Shown here one piece after another: positions 1 through 9,085 of a stretch of DNA of 60,794 nucleotides (its first letter is position 1; each line of letters opens with the position of its first letter). Source of the DNA: Frankia sp. AgB32 (GTDB taxonomy: Bacteria; Actinomycetota; Actinomycetes; Frankiales; Frankiaceae); NCBI RefSeq assembly GCF_023243045.1, contig NZ_JALKFX010000019.1, positions 1 through 60,794 of the forward strand, in the 5' to 3' direction. The notes below the pieces were generated by a model. The model saw nothing but the letters and a program-made list of their open reading frames with translations, was not told the origin of the DNA and did no database searches. The position numbers were made by a program, and so were the translations under genes.

Positions 1-87
1 GGGGGGGGGGGGCCCCCGGCGCCGCCCCGCCGCGGCCCCGGCGGCGCCGTCCGGCACCGACATGCTCCTGCGGCGGCGCGCGAACAC
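1..87 (-). CDS. possible 5' fragment of a gene cut off by the contig end
   Basis: On the minus strand a GTG codon at 87-85 follows a strong ribosome binding site (AAAGGAG, about 5 bases upstream). An open frame then runs off the left end, reading MFARRRRSMSVPDG and then an Ala/Gly/Arg-rich stretch. The first 12 bases of the window are all G, which looks like a read artefact, so the last codons are not reliable. Too little remains to name a product. The call rests on the ribosome binding site and the open frame only. Confidence 0.3.
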   Translation of the reverse strand, partial: MFARRRRSMSVPDGAAGAAAGRRRGPPPP

Positions 88-661
88 CTTGTCTCCTTTC
101 GGCTTTCGTCGTCTGGGTGGATCTGCCGGCCGCGTCGCACTCACGAGTCCTGGCGCGGCGACCCACACGACCAGGGCCTGGGTCAGGGACCGCTGCCGGC
201 GGCGCTCGGGATCGCCGGTAACCGAGCGTGAAGGCACTCCCGCCGGCGTGGACGGGACCGACCGGGAGCCAACCCGCGCTTGCGGCGCCCACCCGGCGAC
301 CTCGGCCGTCCGGCTGGCCTGAGGACCCGGGCCGGCGGGTGGTCCGTTCAGCGGACAGCTCCGTCGGCCAGACCGGCGCGTTCGGCCACGCCCGCGGCCT
401 CGGCGGCCAACGGCGGCACCTGCCGGCCAGGCGTACCGCTCAGGCTGGCTGACCCGACTCCGCGACGGCCGGTGCGGACAGAACTGGAGACACTACGGCC
501 ACTCCCTACGCCGGAATTACCCGGACAGGTTCAGGCGGTCGGCGGCGCCGGGTCTGCACCCAGCCGCCCTCTCAGCCTCCTTGGGTGGAAGCTCCCGCAT
601 CATCGTTCGGACAAAAGTACGGCACGATCGAACTTCCGCCAACCCTGCGAACCGGCCGCGG
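88..661. other. intergenic stretch with no supported gene
   Basis: This stretch lies upstream of the possible minus-strand gene fragment and downstream of the AbiEi-like gene that ends at 662. The open frames in it are arginine/proline-rich, have no good ribosome binding site and no recognisable domain. I see no RNA gene or repeat. Confidence 0.5.
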
Positions 662-1585
662 TCAGGAAGCGATGGCCGCGGGAGCGCCGCGCCGCGGCGG
701 CACCCAGCCGCGCTCCCGCAACGCGCCGGTGAGCAGGGCAGCGGCCTCGTCGGGTGCCTGGCGCAGCAGGCGCGCCGGCAGCAGGACGACGAGCTCGCCG
801 TCGGGCTCACGGCGCGTGAGCGGTTCGGTCACCGTCGTCGCGATCTGGGCCTGGACCGACCACGGTTCGAAGCGCACCCGCAGCCGGGAGACGGGCTCAC
901 CCGCCGGACCGTCCACCGAGCACAGCGCGGCGGGCAGGTCGTGGAGCTGCTCCAGCCGCCGCAGCCTGATCTCGGTGAGCCGGGGTGCGTCGGACTCGAG
1001 CACGTCGAGCGTCTCGGCGATCAGCGTCCGGCGGCTGATCGGGCCCCGCCGGGCCAGCGCTCCGCGCAGCCCGCCGAGGCTGACGACGCCCTGGAGCACC
1101 GCGTCGACGATGGATCTGTGCGCCTGGGCTCGCGTCGGTGCCCACTCGGCCATGTCGACGACCGACCGGCTCGGCGTCGTCTGCCGGGGCAGCCGCAGCG
1201 CGTCGATCTCGGAGGTTTCCAGCCGAGCGCTGTGCCGCACCTGGATGCCAGGTGGGGCGTTGACCCGGCGCGGGGCCGGAACCAGCACCGTCACCGGCTC
1301 CGTGGGGTGGCCCGCCAGCCCGGCGAGGGCGGCCGCGCAGCCCCCGGCGAGCACCGCGTCGGGACCGACGGCCTGCAGGGCGGCCCACAGCCGCTGCGGG
1401 TCGGCGGGCGGCGTGAGGTCCGTGACCAGCACGCCTCGGAACGGCTGCCGCCAGCGGCCCGCGGTCAGGTGCGCACGGATCTCGGTGCGGGGCAGGCCGG
1501 CCGCGACCGCGTCGCGAATCGTGATCACGCCAGCCTGCGTGAGGGCGATCTCCTGCCAGGAGAGTCGGCCAGGGATAAGGGCCAT
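662..1585 (-). CDS. AbiEi-like antitoxin-family protein (type IV toxin-antitoxin or abortive-infection type)
   Basis: This protein of 307 residues opens with a winged-helix-like segment: an ALTQAGVITIRDAVAAGL-type helix, then an RTEIRAHLTAGRWRQPFRGV stretch. That is the usual N-terminus of actinobacterial AbiEi_4 proteins, which act as DNA-binding antitoxins or stand alone with unknown roles. The middle (AALAGLAGHPTEPVTVLVP, then SVVDMAEWAPT) also fits the family. The C-terminus lacks an obvious nuclease motif, unlike the related gene at 30230-31156. ATG at 1585 is the likely start; ATG at 1624 would add 13 residues. It lies 80 bases after the membrane protein gene and may share its transcript. 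No partner nucleotidyltransferase toxin (AbiEii) is present. Confidence 0.6.
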   Translation of the reverse strand: MALIPGRLSWQEIALTQAGVITIRDAVAAGLPRTEIRAHLTAGRWRQPFRGVLVTDLTPPADPQRLWAALQAVGPDAVLAGGCAAALAGLAGHPTEPVTVLVPAPRRVNAPPGIQVRHSARLETSEIDALRLPRQTTPSRSVVDMAEWAPTRAQAHRSIVDAVLQGVVSLGGLRGALARRGPISRRTLIAETLDVLESDAPRLTEIRLRRLEQLHDLPAALCSVDGPAGEPVSRLRVRFEPWSVQAQIATTVTEPLTRREPDGELVVLLPARLLRQAPDEAAALLTGALRERGWVPPRRGAPAAIAS

Positions 1586-1635
1586 GAGAAGACGATGACG
1601 GTTGTGCCCGCGTTGATCCAGCATCTGGCCCGAGT

Positions 1636-1654
1636 TGTGGAAAACTTCTGTGGA
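1636..1654. promoter_or_regulatory. pair of TCCACA motifs upstream of the AbiEi-like gene
   Basis: Two TGTGGA hexamers (TCCACA on the minus strand) sit at 1636-1641 and 1649-1654, 13 bases apart, just upstream of the possible starts of the AbiEi-like gene. They are near matches to the actinobacterial DnaA box (TTGTCCACA). The second gene of this family carries two exact copies upstream. Their function is inferred, not shown. Confidence 0.35.
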
Positions 1655-1665
1655 AATCGGGCGTG

Positions 1666-4224
1666 TCAGGCCGGATCGCGGGGCGGAAACTCGATGCGTC
1701 GCCGCCCGCGCCGAGGTGGTCTGCCATCGCCAGCCTCGCCCGCGGGCCCCGGCGCGACGGGACCGCCGGCCGGTGGAGTGGTGATCGGCGGTGGTGGGGT
1801 CACCGGCGGTCGGGCCGTGGCCGGCGGTCGGGCCGTGATCGGTGGTGGGGTCGTGATCGGTGGTGGGGTGGTGGCCGGTGGTGGGGTGGTGACGGGGACC
1901 CAGCCGCTGGGGGCCGGCTCCTGGCGGGCGGCTGGCCCGGCAGGGCGCGGCCCACCGGTCGGCGGGCCTTCGGGAGGCAGCCGAGCTGCGGTGGACGGCC
2001 TCGCGGGCGGCCAGGCGGGCGGCCACGCGGGCGGTGCCGCGGCGGGTGGCGCGGGTCGTGGTGATGGCGCCGGTGGTGGTGCGGCGGTGGGCCTGGCTGG
2101 GAGGTAGGCCAGGTTGTCCATGGGTACCGGGGCGGGGTGCCGGGGCAGCGGTGGGGATGGCGGGGCGGCCTCGACGGGCCTCGGCGGGAGGTCGTCGGCC
2201 CAGGCGGCCGGCCAGGCCGCCGACGGTGCCATCGCGGCCGGCGGAGCGGCGAACGGTGGTGCCAGCCCGGCGGCGGTGCGGGCCGCCGTCCAGCGGTCCA
2301 CCGGGGAGACCCGGGGGAGCAGCACGGTGCCGGGGTTGCAGTCGCCCAGCGTCACCCGGTCCGGCCCGTCGATCGCGCTGACCAGCAGGAAGGCGGTGGT
2401 CGGCAGAGTCTGCACGGTGGTCGGTTCGACAAGGAACTCGTACACCCGCTGGGAGGTCTCGCCGTCGGTCGTCGAGTCGCTGAGCGAGGCGTTCACGGTG
2501 CGCTGCCAGGTCTGCGACCGTGACGTCGTCACGGACTCCTGCCAGCCGGTGTTCGTCGAGGTGTTCTGCAGCCAGGGCAGGATGCGGGTGCGGTCGTAGG
2601 TGCGGCCGGTGCCGCCGCTGGTCCCGGTGGTGTCGGAGACGCCGTCCTGGCTGCCGACGCTGTCGCTGTCGCCGACGGTGAAGCTGCGCCCGACCTGCGC
2701 GGTGACCTGGGACAGGACGAAGCGGTGCCCGCGGCCGATGAACTCCGCGGCGGTGGTGGCGTCCTTGCCGTTGCCGAGCCGCATGATGATCGTCGAGCCG
2801 CCCTGCTCGCCGAGCAGGCGTTCGGCGTCGTCCGCGAGCCGTTCGAACAGCAGCACCAGACGCACCCCGGCGATCTCGGCGTGCCGGCTCAGGCTGGTCA
2901 GTACCGGTCGGCCGAGCTGATCCGCCCCGGCGACGACGAGCATGTCGTGACCGGCGCCCGGCATCATCGGGCGGTGCCGGAGCTGGTGGAACACGGCCTG
3001 GACGGCGAGTCGGTCGGCGAGCTCCTTCAGGTGCGGGGCGGAGCCGCGGCTGGAGGTCGCCAGTACCCGCAGGCCGCGCACCGGCCACCAGGCCGAGAGC
3101 CGCCGCGGGCGCGCGCCCGGGTCGTTGCCGCCGGCGGTGGCCGGCCGGCCCGCGGTGTCCGCCGGCGCGGCCGGCGGGCAGAGGGCCTCCAGCGACGAGC
3201 GCAGGTAGCGCAGCTCGTCGGCGACGCGGTCGCCGCGGCCGAACGCGTTCATCCTGCCGACGACGGCGCCGGCCTCGGCGGGCGTCAGGGCGCTGGCCGC
3301 CCGGCCGTCGTCGAGGCCTTCCAGTACCCGCAGGCCCTCGGTGAGTCGGCGGAAGGTCAGCCAGGGGCCGAGTACCTCGATGACCGCGTTCAGCAGGTCG
3401 GCGTGCAGGGCCCGCCGATGATGGTCGGGCTCGTTCTCCCGGCCCGGGGTGAAGGCGTCGGCGACGAGCTCGGCGGCCTCCCGCGGCGCGAGGCCGTCCA
3501 GCAGCCCCACCTCGTCGAGCTGGTGGGGCAGGTCCCACGATTCGACGGGGCAACGGGCCTGGCCGGCGAGTCGTGCCAGGCCGCCGCCGACGGTCCGTTC
3601 ACTGAGGTCGACCAGCAGGATCCCGGTGCCGCCGCCGAGCACGGAGCTGCCGGCGGTCGCGAGCAGGCTGGCCCAGCCGTTCCCGTCGCCGCCGAAGACG
3701 TCGACCCGCGGTGTCGCGGTCGGGCTGGTGACCGGGTAGAAGGCGCTGTTCGCGGCCCGTCGGCGCTGCTCGGCGTCATTGTGCGCGGCCACGGTGCTCC
3801 GCCAGGCGGTCATCGCCTCCTCGTGCGCGGCGCGGGCCTTCGCGGTGAGGGTGATCGTGCGGGTTCGGGCGCGGGCGAGCTGTGCGTGCCGCACCAGCGG
3901 GGCGGACCCGGCGAGCAGCGCGAGCGCACCGCCTGCGGGGACGAACAGCAGTCCGCCGGTGGTGGCCAGCACCGTGCCGAACAGGATGAACGCCGCGGGC
4001 AGCAGCATCCTGATCCAGGTCGCGCGGATCGCGCGGCGGCGTCGGTCGACCAGCGCGGGCAGGTCCGGCAGGTCCGGCTGGGCCCAGGTGGGTGGCTGGT
4101 CCGCGAGCGGGCTCGGCACGGGCGGTCCGCCGTCGACGAACTCCCAGCCCCAGCGTTCGACCGGGACGAACAACCGGTGCGCGAGTCGAGACTCCGCGGT
4201 CAGCAGGGCCGCGTCCCCCATCAT
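1666..4224 (-). CDS. large membrane protein with a degenerate P-loop NTPase-like domain, partner of the HerA-like ATPase
   Basis: About 852 residues. Two hydrophobic segments near residues 75-115 (MLLPAAFILFGTVLATTGG, then GGALALLAG) anchor it in the membrane. A soluble domain follows that looks like an inactive VirD4/FtsK/HerA-type ATPase. The stretch VFGGDGNGWASLL matches a Walker A loop in shape but has Trp where Lys should be, and GILLVDLSE follows as the next strand. Later segments (DMLVVAGADQLGRPV, LVLLFERLADDAERLL, FIGRGHRFVLSQVT) resemble the back half of coupling-protein ATPases. The last 200 residues are Pro-rich and repetitive. ATG at 4224 is chosen; ATG 4221 and TTG 4233 are alternatives. 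It lies 157 bases downstream of the HerA-like gene on the same strand, so a joint complex is likely. The exact role is unknown. Confidence 0.6.
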   Translation of the reverse strand: MMGDAALLTAESRLAHRLFVPVERWGWEFVDGGPPVPSPLADQPPTWAQPDLPDLPALVDRRRRAIRATWIRMLLPAAFILFGTVLATTGGLLFVPAGGALALLAGSAPLVRHAQLARARTRTITLTAKARAAHEEAMTAWRSTVAAHNDAEQRRRAANSAFYPVTSPTATPRVDVFGGDGNGWASLLATAGSSVLGGGTGILLVDLSERTVGGGLARLAGQARCPVESWDLPHQLDEVGLLDGLAPREAAELVADAFTPGRENEPDHHRRALHADLLNAVIEVLGPWLTFRRLTEGLRVLEGLDDGRAASALTPAEAGAVVGRMNAFGRGDRVADELRYLRSSLEALCPPAAPADTAGRPATAGGNDPGARPRRLSAWWPVRGLRVLATSSRGSAPHLKELADRLAVQAVFHQLRHRPMMPGAGHDMLVVAGADQLGRPVLTSLSRHAEIAGVRLVLLFERLADDAERLLGEQGGSTIIMRLGNGKDATTAAEFIGRGHRFVLSQVTAQVGRSFTVGDSDSVGSQDGVSDTTGTSGGTGRTYDRTRILPWLQNTSTNTGWQESVTTSRSQTWQRTVNASLSDSTTDGETSQRVYEFLVEPTTVQTLPTTAFLLVSAIDGPDRVTLGDCNPGTVLLPRVSPVDRWTAARTAAGLAPPFAAPPAAMAPSAAWPAAWADDLPPRPVEAAPPSPPLPRHPAPVPMDNLAYLPARPTAAPPPAPSPRPAPPAAAPPAWPPAWPPARPSTAARLPPEGPPTGGPRPAGPAARQEPAPSGWVPVTTPPPATTPPPITTPPPITARPPATARPPVTPPPPITTPPAGGPVAPGPAGEAGDGRPPRRGRRRIEFPPRDPA

Positions 4225-4381
4225 CGCCCCCAAGAAGCCCGTGTCGGCCGTACCACCGCGGCGGCTGGGGCGCCGGCCGCGGGACGCCAGGTGGATCCGG
4301 GGGCCGGCACGCGCCGTGGCGAATACGCATCCCTACGGTCACAGTATGGCGTCTTGTGTCCGCTCTGTCGCGTTCCGCCGC

Positions 4382-7300
4382 TCAGCCGGCGGACGGGGGC
4401 GCGCCGACCAGGTCGGCGATCTGGTCGGCCAGGTCTGTCAGCCCGGGGCCGGCACAGGCCGCCGCGAGGGCGGTGGCGAGGCAGGCCGGGTCCGTGCCGC
4501 CGGCGAGCGTCCGCACCGCGTCGAGCAGGCCGCTGGCCGACACGTCGCCGACGCTCACCCGGTCCGCGCCGCCGGCGTAGATCGGGCTGCCGCGAAGCCA
4601 GTCGAGCTGCCCGCCGAGAGTGTCGCCGGTGATGGCGAGGCCCCGCTCGCGCCAGGACGCGGTGAGCGGGTGCGGCCCGGCCGCGGCACCGGACCGGCGC
4701 ACGGCGTCACCGAGGGCGAGGCGGACGTCCTGCCACCGATAGACCCCGGCGGTGAGCCGCCGCGGGTCGGCCGCGTCGTCGACCGGGCCGGACAGGTCGG
4801 TCGGGCTGGCGGCCAGCAGCCGGCGCAGGGTGCCGCGCAGGGCGTCGGCGAACTCGTCGGGGTCGACGAACGTACGCAGCAGCGGTCCGCGCGCACCCGC
4901 GGACCGGTCGACGGCGTGCGCCAGCAGGCAGTCCAGCCGCCGCGGCGGCTCGGCGGCGAGGGTGGCACGCAGGGCCTGCGACGGGGCGAACGGCGGCAGT
5001 CCGAGCAGGTGGGCGAACCCCATCACCTGGTGCGCGGCGACCGCCTCCACCCACAGCACCAGCCGGGGATCGGCGGCGGCGAGCGCCGCCGTCTCCGTCT
5101 CCTCCAGGCTGCACGGCCGGCCGGACACGCAGGCAGCGCCGCAGTGCGCGCTGCGCCGGCCGGCCAGCGGCACCCGGTCGTGGCGGGCCGGCTCCGGCGT
5201 CTCCCGGGCGTCGCCGGCGACCATCTGGGCCAGGACGGGCCGGTCCATGCCGTCGATGCTGACCGCGGCCACCCCGGGGGGCAGGGAGACGACGACCTCG
5301 GACTGTTCCGGGCGCAGGTTCATCGTCGCGCCGACGGCCTCGCGGTCGTCGGCGGCGGGCAGCCGGTGCATCACCTTCAGAGCGGTGTTCTTGATGACGT
5401 CGGGCAGGATCTTCGCCGGGATCTGCTCGACGACGACGAGTCCCTCGCCGTAGGCCCGGATCTCCGCGAGCAGCGAGGCGAACAGCTCGACGGCTGCCGC
5501 AGCCGGGCCGTCGGTGACGTTCTTGAGCAGCCGGTGCGCCTCCTCGACGACGAGGACGTGGCGCAGCCCGCCCGCGCCCGTCGCGCCGAACCGGACCCGC
5601 AGGTGCTCGACGATGCGGATGAGCACCGCCCCGAGCAGGAACGCCTTGTCCTGGTCGCTGGTGATGTCCTCCAGCTCGATGACGGCGTTGCGGGTCAGCA
5701 GCGCGCCGATGTCGAGCGGGTGACCGCCCTCGAAGAACCGGCCGGGGCTGCCTTCGCGCAGGCTGCCGATGCGCACGTCGACGAACCCGCGGACGTCGGC
5801 AGTGACCTCCGCGCCGTACCCGATGTCCTCCACCACCCGGGTGGCGGTGCGTTGCAGGTCGCCGAGGGTCGGGTAGCGCCGGCCCGCCTCGACCAGGGGG
5901 TCCGCGTCGGGACCGGCGATCCGCAGCCGCGGCCGGTGCGCCGGTTCCGGCCGGTCGAGGACCAGGTTCCAGCCCAGGTCGCGGTAACAGGCGGTGAGCG
6001 CGCGCGCGAGGACCTGGGGGAACGGCTCGTGCGCCTCGAAGGCGGCGAGGAACAGCGCGCGGACCAGGTCGACGTGGCTCTGCAGTGGGAAGCCGGCTTC
6101 CGGCTCCAGCGGGTTCAGCGACGCCGGCGGCGCGTCGAGCCGCCCTGGTCGGATCACCAGGACCTCGCCCCGCCCGGCCCGACCGTCGGCGGGGTCGGCG
6201 CCGAGCGCGGGACCGGTGAGGTCGGCGAGGCGCCCGGCCATCCGGGCGTACTCCGCCTTCGCGGGTTCGAGCACCAGCCACGGCACCGGCCGCGGCGCCC
6301 GCGTCAACGACTCCAGCAGGGACCGGACGGTCTGCGACTTGCCGGAGCCGGTGGCGCCGCAGACGAAGGCATGGCGGTTGAGGGTGGCGCGCGGGACGGC
6401 GAGCGCGCCGGCCGGTGACCAGCCGGCGTCGATCACCTCGCCGAGGCGCACCGCCTCCGGCTCCCCGTTGGGATCCGCCGGTCCGGCGCGGTCCGGGCCC
6501 TCCGGGGTGACGTCGAACGTGTGCGGGGTGACGAGCGTGATGCCCGGCAGTTCCCGGGCGGGCGGACGCGCCAGTGCGGCGAGCAGTTCCGCCCCGGCCC
6601 GCAGCGGGGCGGGGGCGGCCGGCGGGCGGGCCGCGAGCGCCTGCGGCAGGGAGCTCACCGGGCCGGCCGGGCGCAGCGTGTACGGCAGTTCGTCGAGGTC
6701 GCTGGAGCTGCACAGCAACGCGGCAACGGAGAACGCGCCGGCCCTGCTCCCCCCGCCGACGAGGATCTGGACGTCCCACATGCCGCTGGCCGCGGCCCGG
6801 CCGAGCTCCCGGTGGCGCCGTTCGGCTCGCTCCAGGTCGAGGCGGGCGTCCTGGTCGTCCTCCCGGCGGCGCAGCGTGGGGATGGCCCGGCCGAGTGCGT
6901 CGCGTTCCGCGTCGAGGTGGTGCGCGGGCACCGGCCAGGCGAGCACCAGCCAGGCGAACGGGCCGGTGAGATGGGCGGCGTAGTCGTCGAACGAGCCGCG
7001 CCGGGGGGCGGCGGGTTCCTGGGCGTCCGGGCCGCTGCCGGACGCCGAGGCCCACAGGGCGTCCGGCGTTCCGGCGCAGTGCAGCCAGAACGGCAGCCGC
7101 GCGAGGTCGGCGGGCACGGTGCCGGGGGGCATCGGCCGCGCCGTCGAGCCGGGCGGGTAGAGCAGCGGGGCCGGCCGGCCGGTCGATCTTGGCCGTGCGC
7201 CCGGCCCCCGCGGTTTCCCCGGCTGGTGTAGGCCCGGCGGGGGCACGGCGGGGAACGGCGGAAGTGCCGGCAGCCCGGCGCCGTCCGCGGCCGGCCAGTC

Positions 7301-7735
7301 GTCGGCGGTGATCCATCCGGCGTCGCCGGTCGGTGTGCGCATCCCGGGCCAGGCCGCGAGGCCCCCGCCGGGGCGGGCGGCGGCGGGGCGTGCCGGCGGT
7401 GTGGGCAGGACCGGCGGTGTGGGCAGGACCGGCGGTGTGGGCAGGACCGGCGGTGTCGCCAGCGTCGGCGTCGGGTCGGCCGGGCTCGGGTCGGCCGGGC
7501 TCGGCGGGAAGTAGGGCCGGCCGCCGACGAGGAAGCGGATGTGGGCCTCGCCGGGGCCGCGAAGCCAGGCGACGGCGATGCCTGGCGCCGCGGGGCCCGG
7601 TTCGATCGAGGTCAGCTCGGCGTGGGCGCCGACGAGCGCGGCGAACAGCGCGGCCGGGACGGGATCGGGCCGGTCGCCCGGGTCGGGTCGGCGGGGCGCG
7701 CTGAGGACGCGGTGAAACAGGAAGTCGTCGAGCAC
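4382..7735 (-). CDS. HerA/FtsK-superfamily ATPase (DUF87-like)
   Basis: 1117 residues. A classical Walker A loop, GATGSGKSQT, lies near residue 460, and a Walker B strand, VLVVEEAHRLLK, near residue 730. Between them are segments typical of HerA-type hexameric ATPases. The later segment VVVEQIPAKILPDVIKNT fits the family, where it helps form the active ring. A small Cys cluster (CGAACVSGRPC) near residue 865 could bind a metal. The N-terminal 450 residues are not recognised and contain a Pro-rich spacer with three copies of VLPTPP. The GTG start at 7735 has no strong ribosome binding site. HerA-like ATPases move DNA, for example in end resection with NurA, in conjugation and in several phage-defence systems. 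No NurA or Sir2-type effector is adjacent; instead the downstream gene is a membrane protein with an inactive-looking P-loop. Confidence 0.8.
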   Translation of the reverse strand: MLDDFLFHRVLSAPRRPDPGDRPDPVPAALFAALVGAHAELTSIEPGPAAPGIAVAWLRGPGEAHIRFLVGGRPYFPPSPADPSPADPTPTLATPPVLPTPPVLPTPPVLPTPPARPAAARPGGGLAAWPGMRTPTGDAGWITADDWPAADGAGLPALPPFPAVPPPGLHQPGKPRGPGARPRSTGRPAPLLYPPGSTARPMPPGTVPADLARLPFWLHCAGTPDALWASASGSGPDAQEPAAPRRGSFDDYAAHLTGPFAWLVLAWPVPAHHLDAERDALGRAIPTLRRREDDQDARLDLERAERRHRELGRAAASGMWDVQILVGGGSRAGAFSVAALLCSSSDLDELPYTLRPAGPVSSLPQALAARPPAAPAPLRAGAELLAALARPPARELPGITLVTPHTFDVTPEGPDRAGPADPNGEPEAVRLGEVIDAGWSPAGALAVPRATLNRHAFVCGATGSGKSQTVRSLLESLTRAPRPVPWLVLEPAKAEYARMAGRLADLTGPALGADPADGRAGRGEVLVIRPGRLDAPPASLNPLEPEAGFPLQSHVDLVRALFLAAFEAHEPFPQVLARALTACYRDLGWNLVLDRPEPAHRPRLRIAGPDADPLVEAGRRYPTLGDLQRTATRVVEDIGYGAEVTADVRGFVDVRIGSLREGSPGRFFEGGHPLDIGALLTRNAVIELEDITSDQDKAFLLGAVLIRIVEHLRVRFGATGAGGLRHVLVVEEAHRLLKNVTDGPAAAAVELFASLLAEIRAYGEGLVVVEQIPAKILPDVIKNTALKVMHRLPAADDREAVGATMNLRPEQSEVVVSLPPGVAAVSIDGMDRPVLAQMVAGDARETPEPARHDRVPLAGRRSAHCGAACVSGRPCSLEETETAALAAADPRLVLWVEAVAAHQVMGFAHLLGLPPFAPSQALRATLAAEPPRRLDCLLAHAVDRSAGARGPLLRTFVDPDEFADALRGTLRRLLAASPTDLSGPVDDAADPRRLTAGVYRWQDVRLALGDAVRRSGAAAGPHPLTASWRERGLAITGDTLGGQLDWLRGSPIYAGGADRVSVGDVSASGLLDAVRTLAGGTDPACLATALAAACAGPGLTDLADQIADLVGAPPSAG
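7395..7448. repeat. three 18-bp tandem repeats inside the HerA-like gene
   Basis: The unit GGCGGTGTGGGCAGGACC is repeated exactly at 7395, 7413 and 7431. It encodes the VLPTPP hexapeptide spacer on the minus strand. Copy number can change in steps of six codons without breaking the frame. Confidence 0.85.
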
Positions 7736-8152
7736 GATCGGCTGGCCTGACTCGCGGGGCCGGATGCGGGCGGACGGAATCTATCACCCTCTGCGTGGCA
7801 TTCGATCCAGATCGTGGTCATCATTGGTCGGATCAGATGGAGTTGCTGCTTTCCGGAGGTGTCCGGACGGCGCTGGTGGGCGAGTGGTGATGGGAGCGTG
7901 ACGGATGATCCTGAGTTGTCCCTCGGCGGCGCCGAGGCGTGCGAGGCGAACAGGGCAGGCGTGGGGGCACCTGTCCCAGGACGGGGGCACGGGCGCGAAG
8001 TACCCCGGTTTCGGGGGGAAGCAGGCACGTATCGTCGTGGCCGGTGCGGTCTGGCCGCACCCCCGCGGCGCGGGCGAGAGCCTCGCGGGGAGCGCCGGCC
8101 ATCGACAGCGTGACGCTGCCTCGCTCGCGGCGTTATCCCGGAAACCGGAGAC
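7736..8152. other. divergent intergenic region between the HerA-like gene and the L,D-transpeptidase gene
   Basis: 417 bases between two divergent genes, so it should hold both promoters. The part near 7790-7860 is less GC-rich than its surroundings. I cannot assign a -35/-10 pair with confidence, and no palindrome or small gene stood out. Confidence 0.4.
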
Positions 8153-9031
8153 ATGGCCGATCACCGAAGCAGGCGGCAGCGGACGCGGCCACGCACAGAC
8201 ACGACGCGCGGCCGATCGATCGCCGTCGGTGTCGCGGCGGTCGGCGTGACGCTGGCCGTGGGCGCCGCGAGCGCTCTCCACTTCATCGGTTCCGGGCCCG
8301 AGGGTGGCAGTGCGCCGAGGTCCGCCATGAATATCCGGGCGGCGTCCACCGGGGCGTCCGTCCCGTCCGCGGCGACACCCGATCGTCTGCGGCCGAACCG
8401 GCTCGCCGGGCGGGCCGGTGCGCCGGCCAGCGCCGGCGCCCTGCCGGGTCTGGGCTCGGCCATCCTCGCCAGGATTCCGCACGAGTCGCTCCAGGTGATC
8501 ATCGTGAGCGGCGCCGACCGCGACGCGAACACCAACAGCGTCACGCTGTGGCAGCGCGCGAACGTGGACGCCCTCTGGACGGCGTTCGGCACCCCGATCA
8601 CCGGCCGTAACGGCGAGAACGGATGGACCACCACGCATCACGAGGGTGACCTGCGCAGCCCGATCGGTGTGTTCAGCCTGACGGCGGCCGGGGGCCGGCT
8701 GCCCGACCCGGGCACCGGCCTGCCCTACGAGTACCGGCCGTCCTACTACCGGACCGCCGCCCCGCAGGGCCTGCCGCTGGCCGACGCGTTCAACTACGTG
8801 GTCGCCATCGACTACAACCGCCTGCCCGGCCACCCGCCCTCGGACCCGACCCGGCCGCTGGGCGACGACGTGGGTGGCGACATCTGGCTGCACGTGGACC
8901 ACCGCACGCCGACCCGGGGCTGCGTCGCCGTCCAGCAGGACGCCCTCGCGTCGATCATGCGCTGGCTGGCTCCGACGTCGCATCCGATGATCGTCATGGG
9001 GGACGCGCCGGACCTGGATCTCGAAACCTGA
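8153..9031 (+). CDS. L,D-transpeptidase (YkuD-type) family protein, secreted or membrane-anchored
   Basis: 292 residues. An Arg-rich N-terminus precedes one hydrophobic segment (SIAVGVAAVGVTLAVGAASA), a signal peptide or anchor. The C-terminal domain carries the signature HVDHRTPTRGCVAV, with His247 and the catalytic-type Cys257, as in cysteine transpeptidases that link peptidoglycan stems 3-3 or attach proteins to the wall. An upstream motif, GDLRSPIGVFSL, is also typical of this family. The ATG at 8153 is preceded by CCGGAG. It acts outside the membrane. It is divergent from the HerA-like gene and convergent with gnd, so it is probably transcribed alone. Confidence 0.8.
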   Translation: MADHRSRRQRTRPRTDTTRGRSIAVGVAAVGVTLAVGAASALHFIGSGPEGGSAPRSAMNIRAASTGASVPSAATPDRLRPNRLAGRAGAPASAGALPGLGSAILARIPHESLQVIIVSGADRDANTNSVTLWQRANVDALWTAFGTPITGRNGENGWTTTHHEGDLRSPIGVFSLTAAGGRLPDPGTGLPYEYRPSYYRTAAPQGLPLADAFNYVVAIDYNRLPGHPPSDPTRPLGDDVGGDIWLHVDHRTPTRGCVAVQQDALASIMRWLAPTSHPMIVMGDAPDLDLET

Positions 9032-9042
9032 CCAGGACGGCC

Positions 9043-9075
9043 GGCCCGGCCGGAAACCGCGTTCCCGGCCGGGCC
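9043..9075. terminator. bidirectional hairpin between the transpeptidase and gnd genes
   Basis: A perfect 11-bp inverted repeat (GGCCCGGCCGG and its complement) with an 11-base loop lies between two convergent genes. There is no T tract, as is usual in GC-rich actinobacteria. Confidence 0.6.
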
Positions 9076-9085
9076 CACGAGGCTG

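Noticed and set aside
3779-6418. Plus-strand open frame of 879 codons over the HerA-like region
   Set aside because: Antisense shadow of two genes with strong motifs on the minus strand; no ribosome binding site and low-complexity product.
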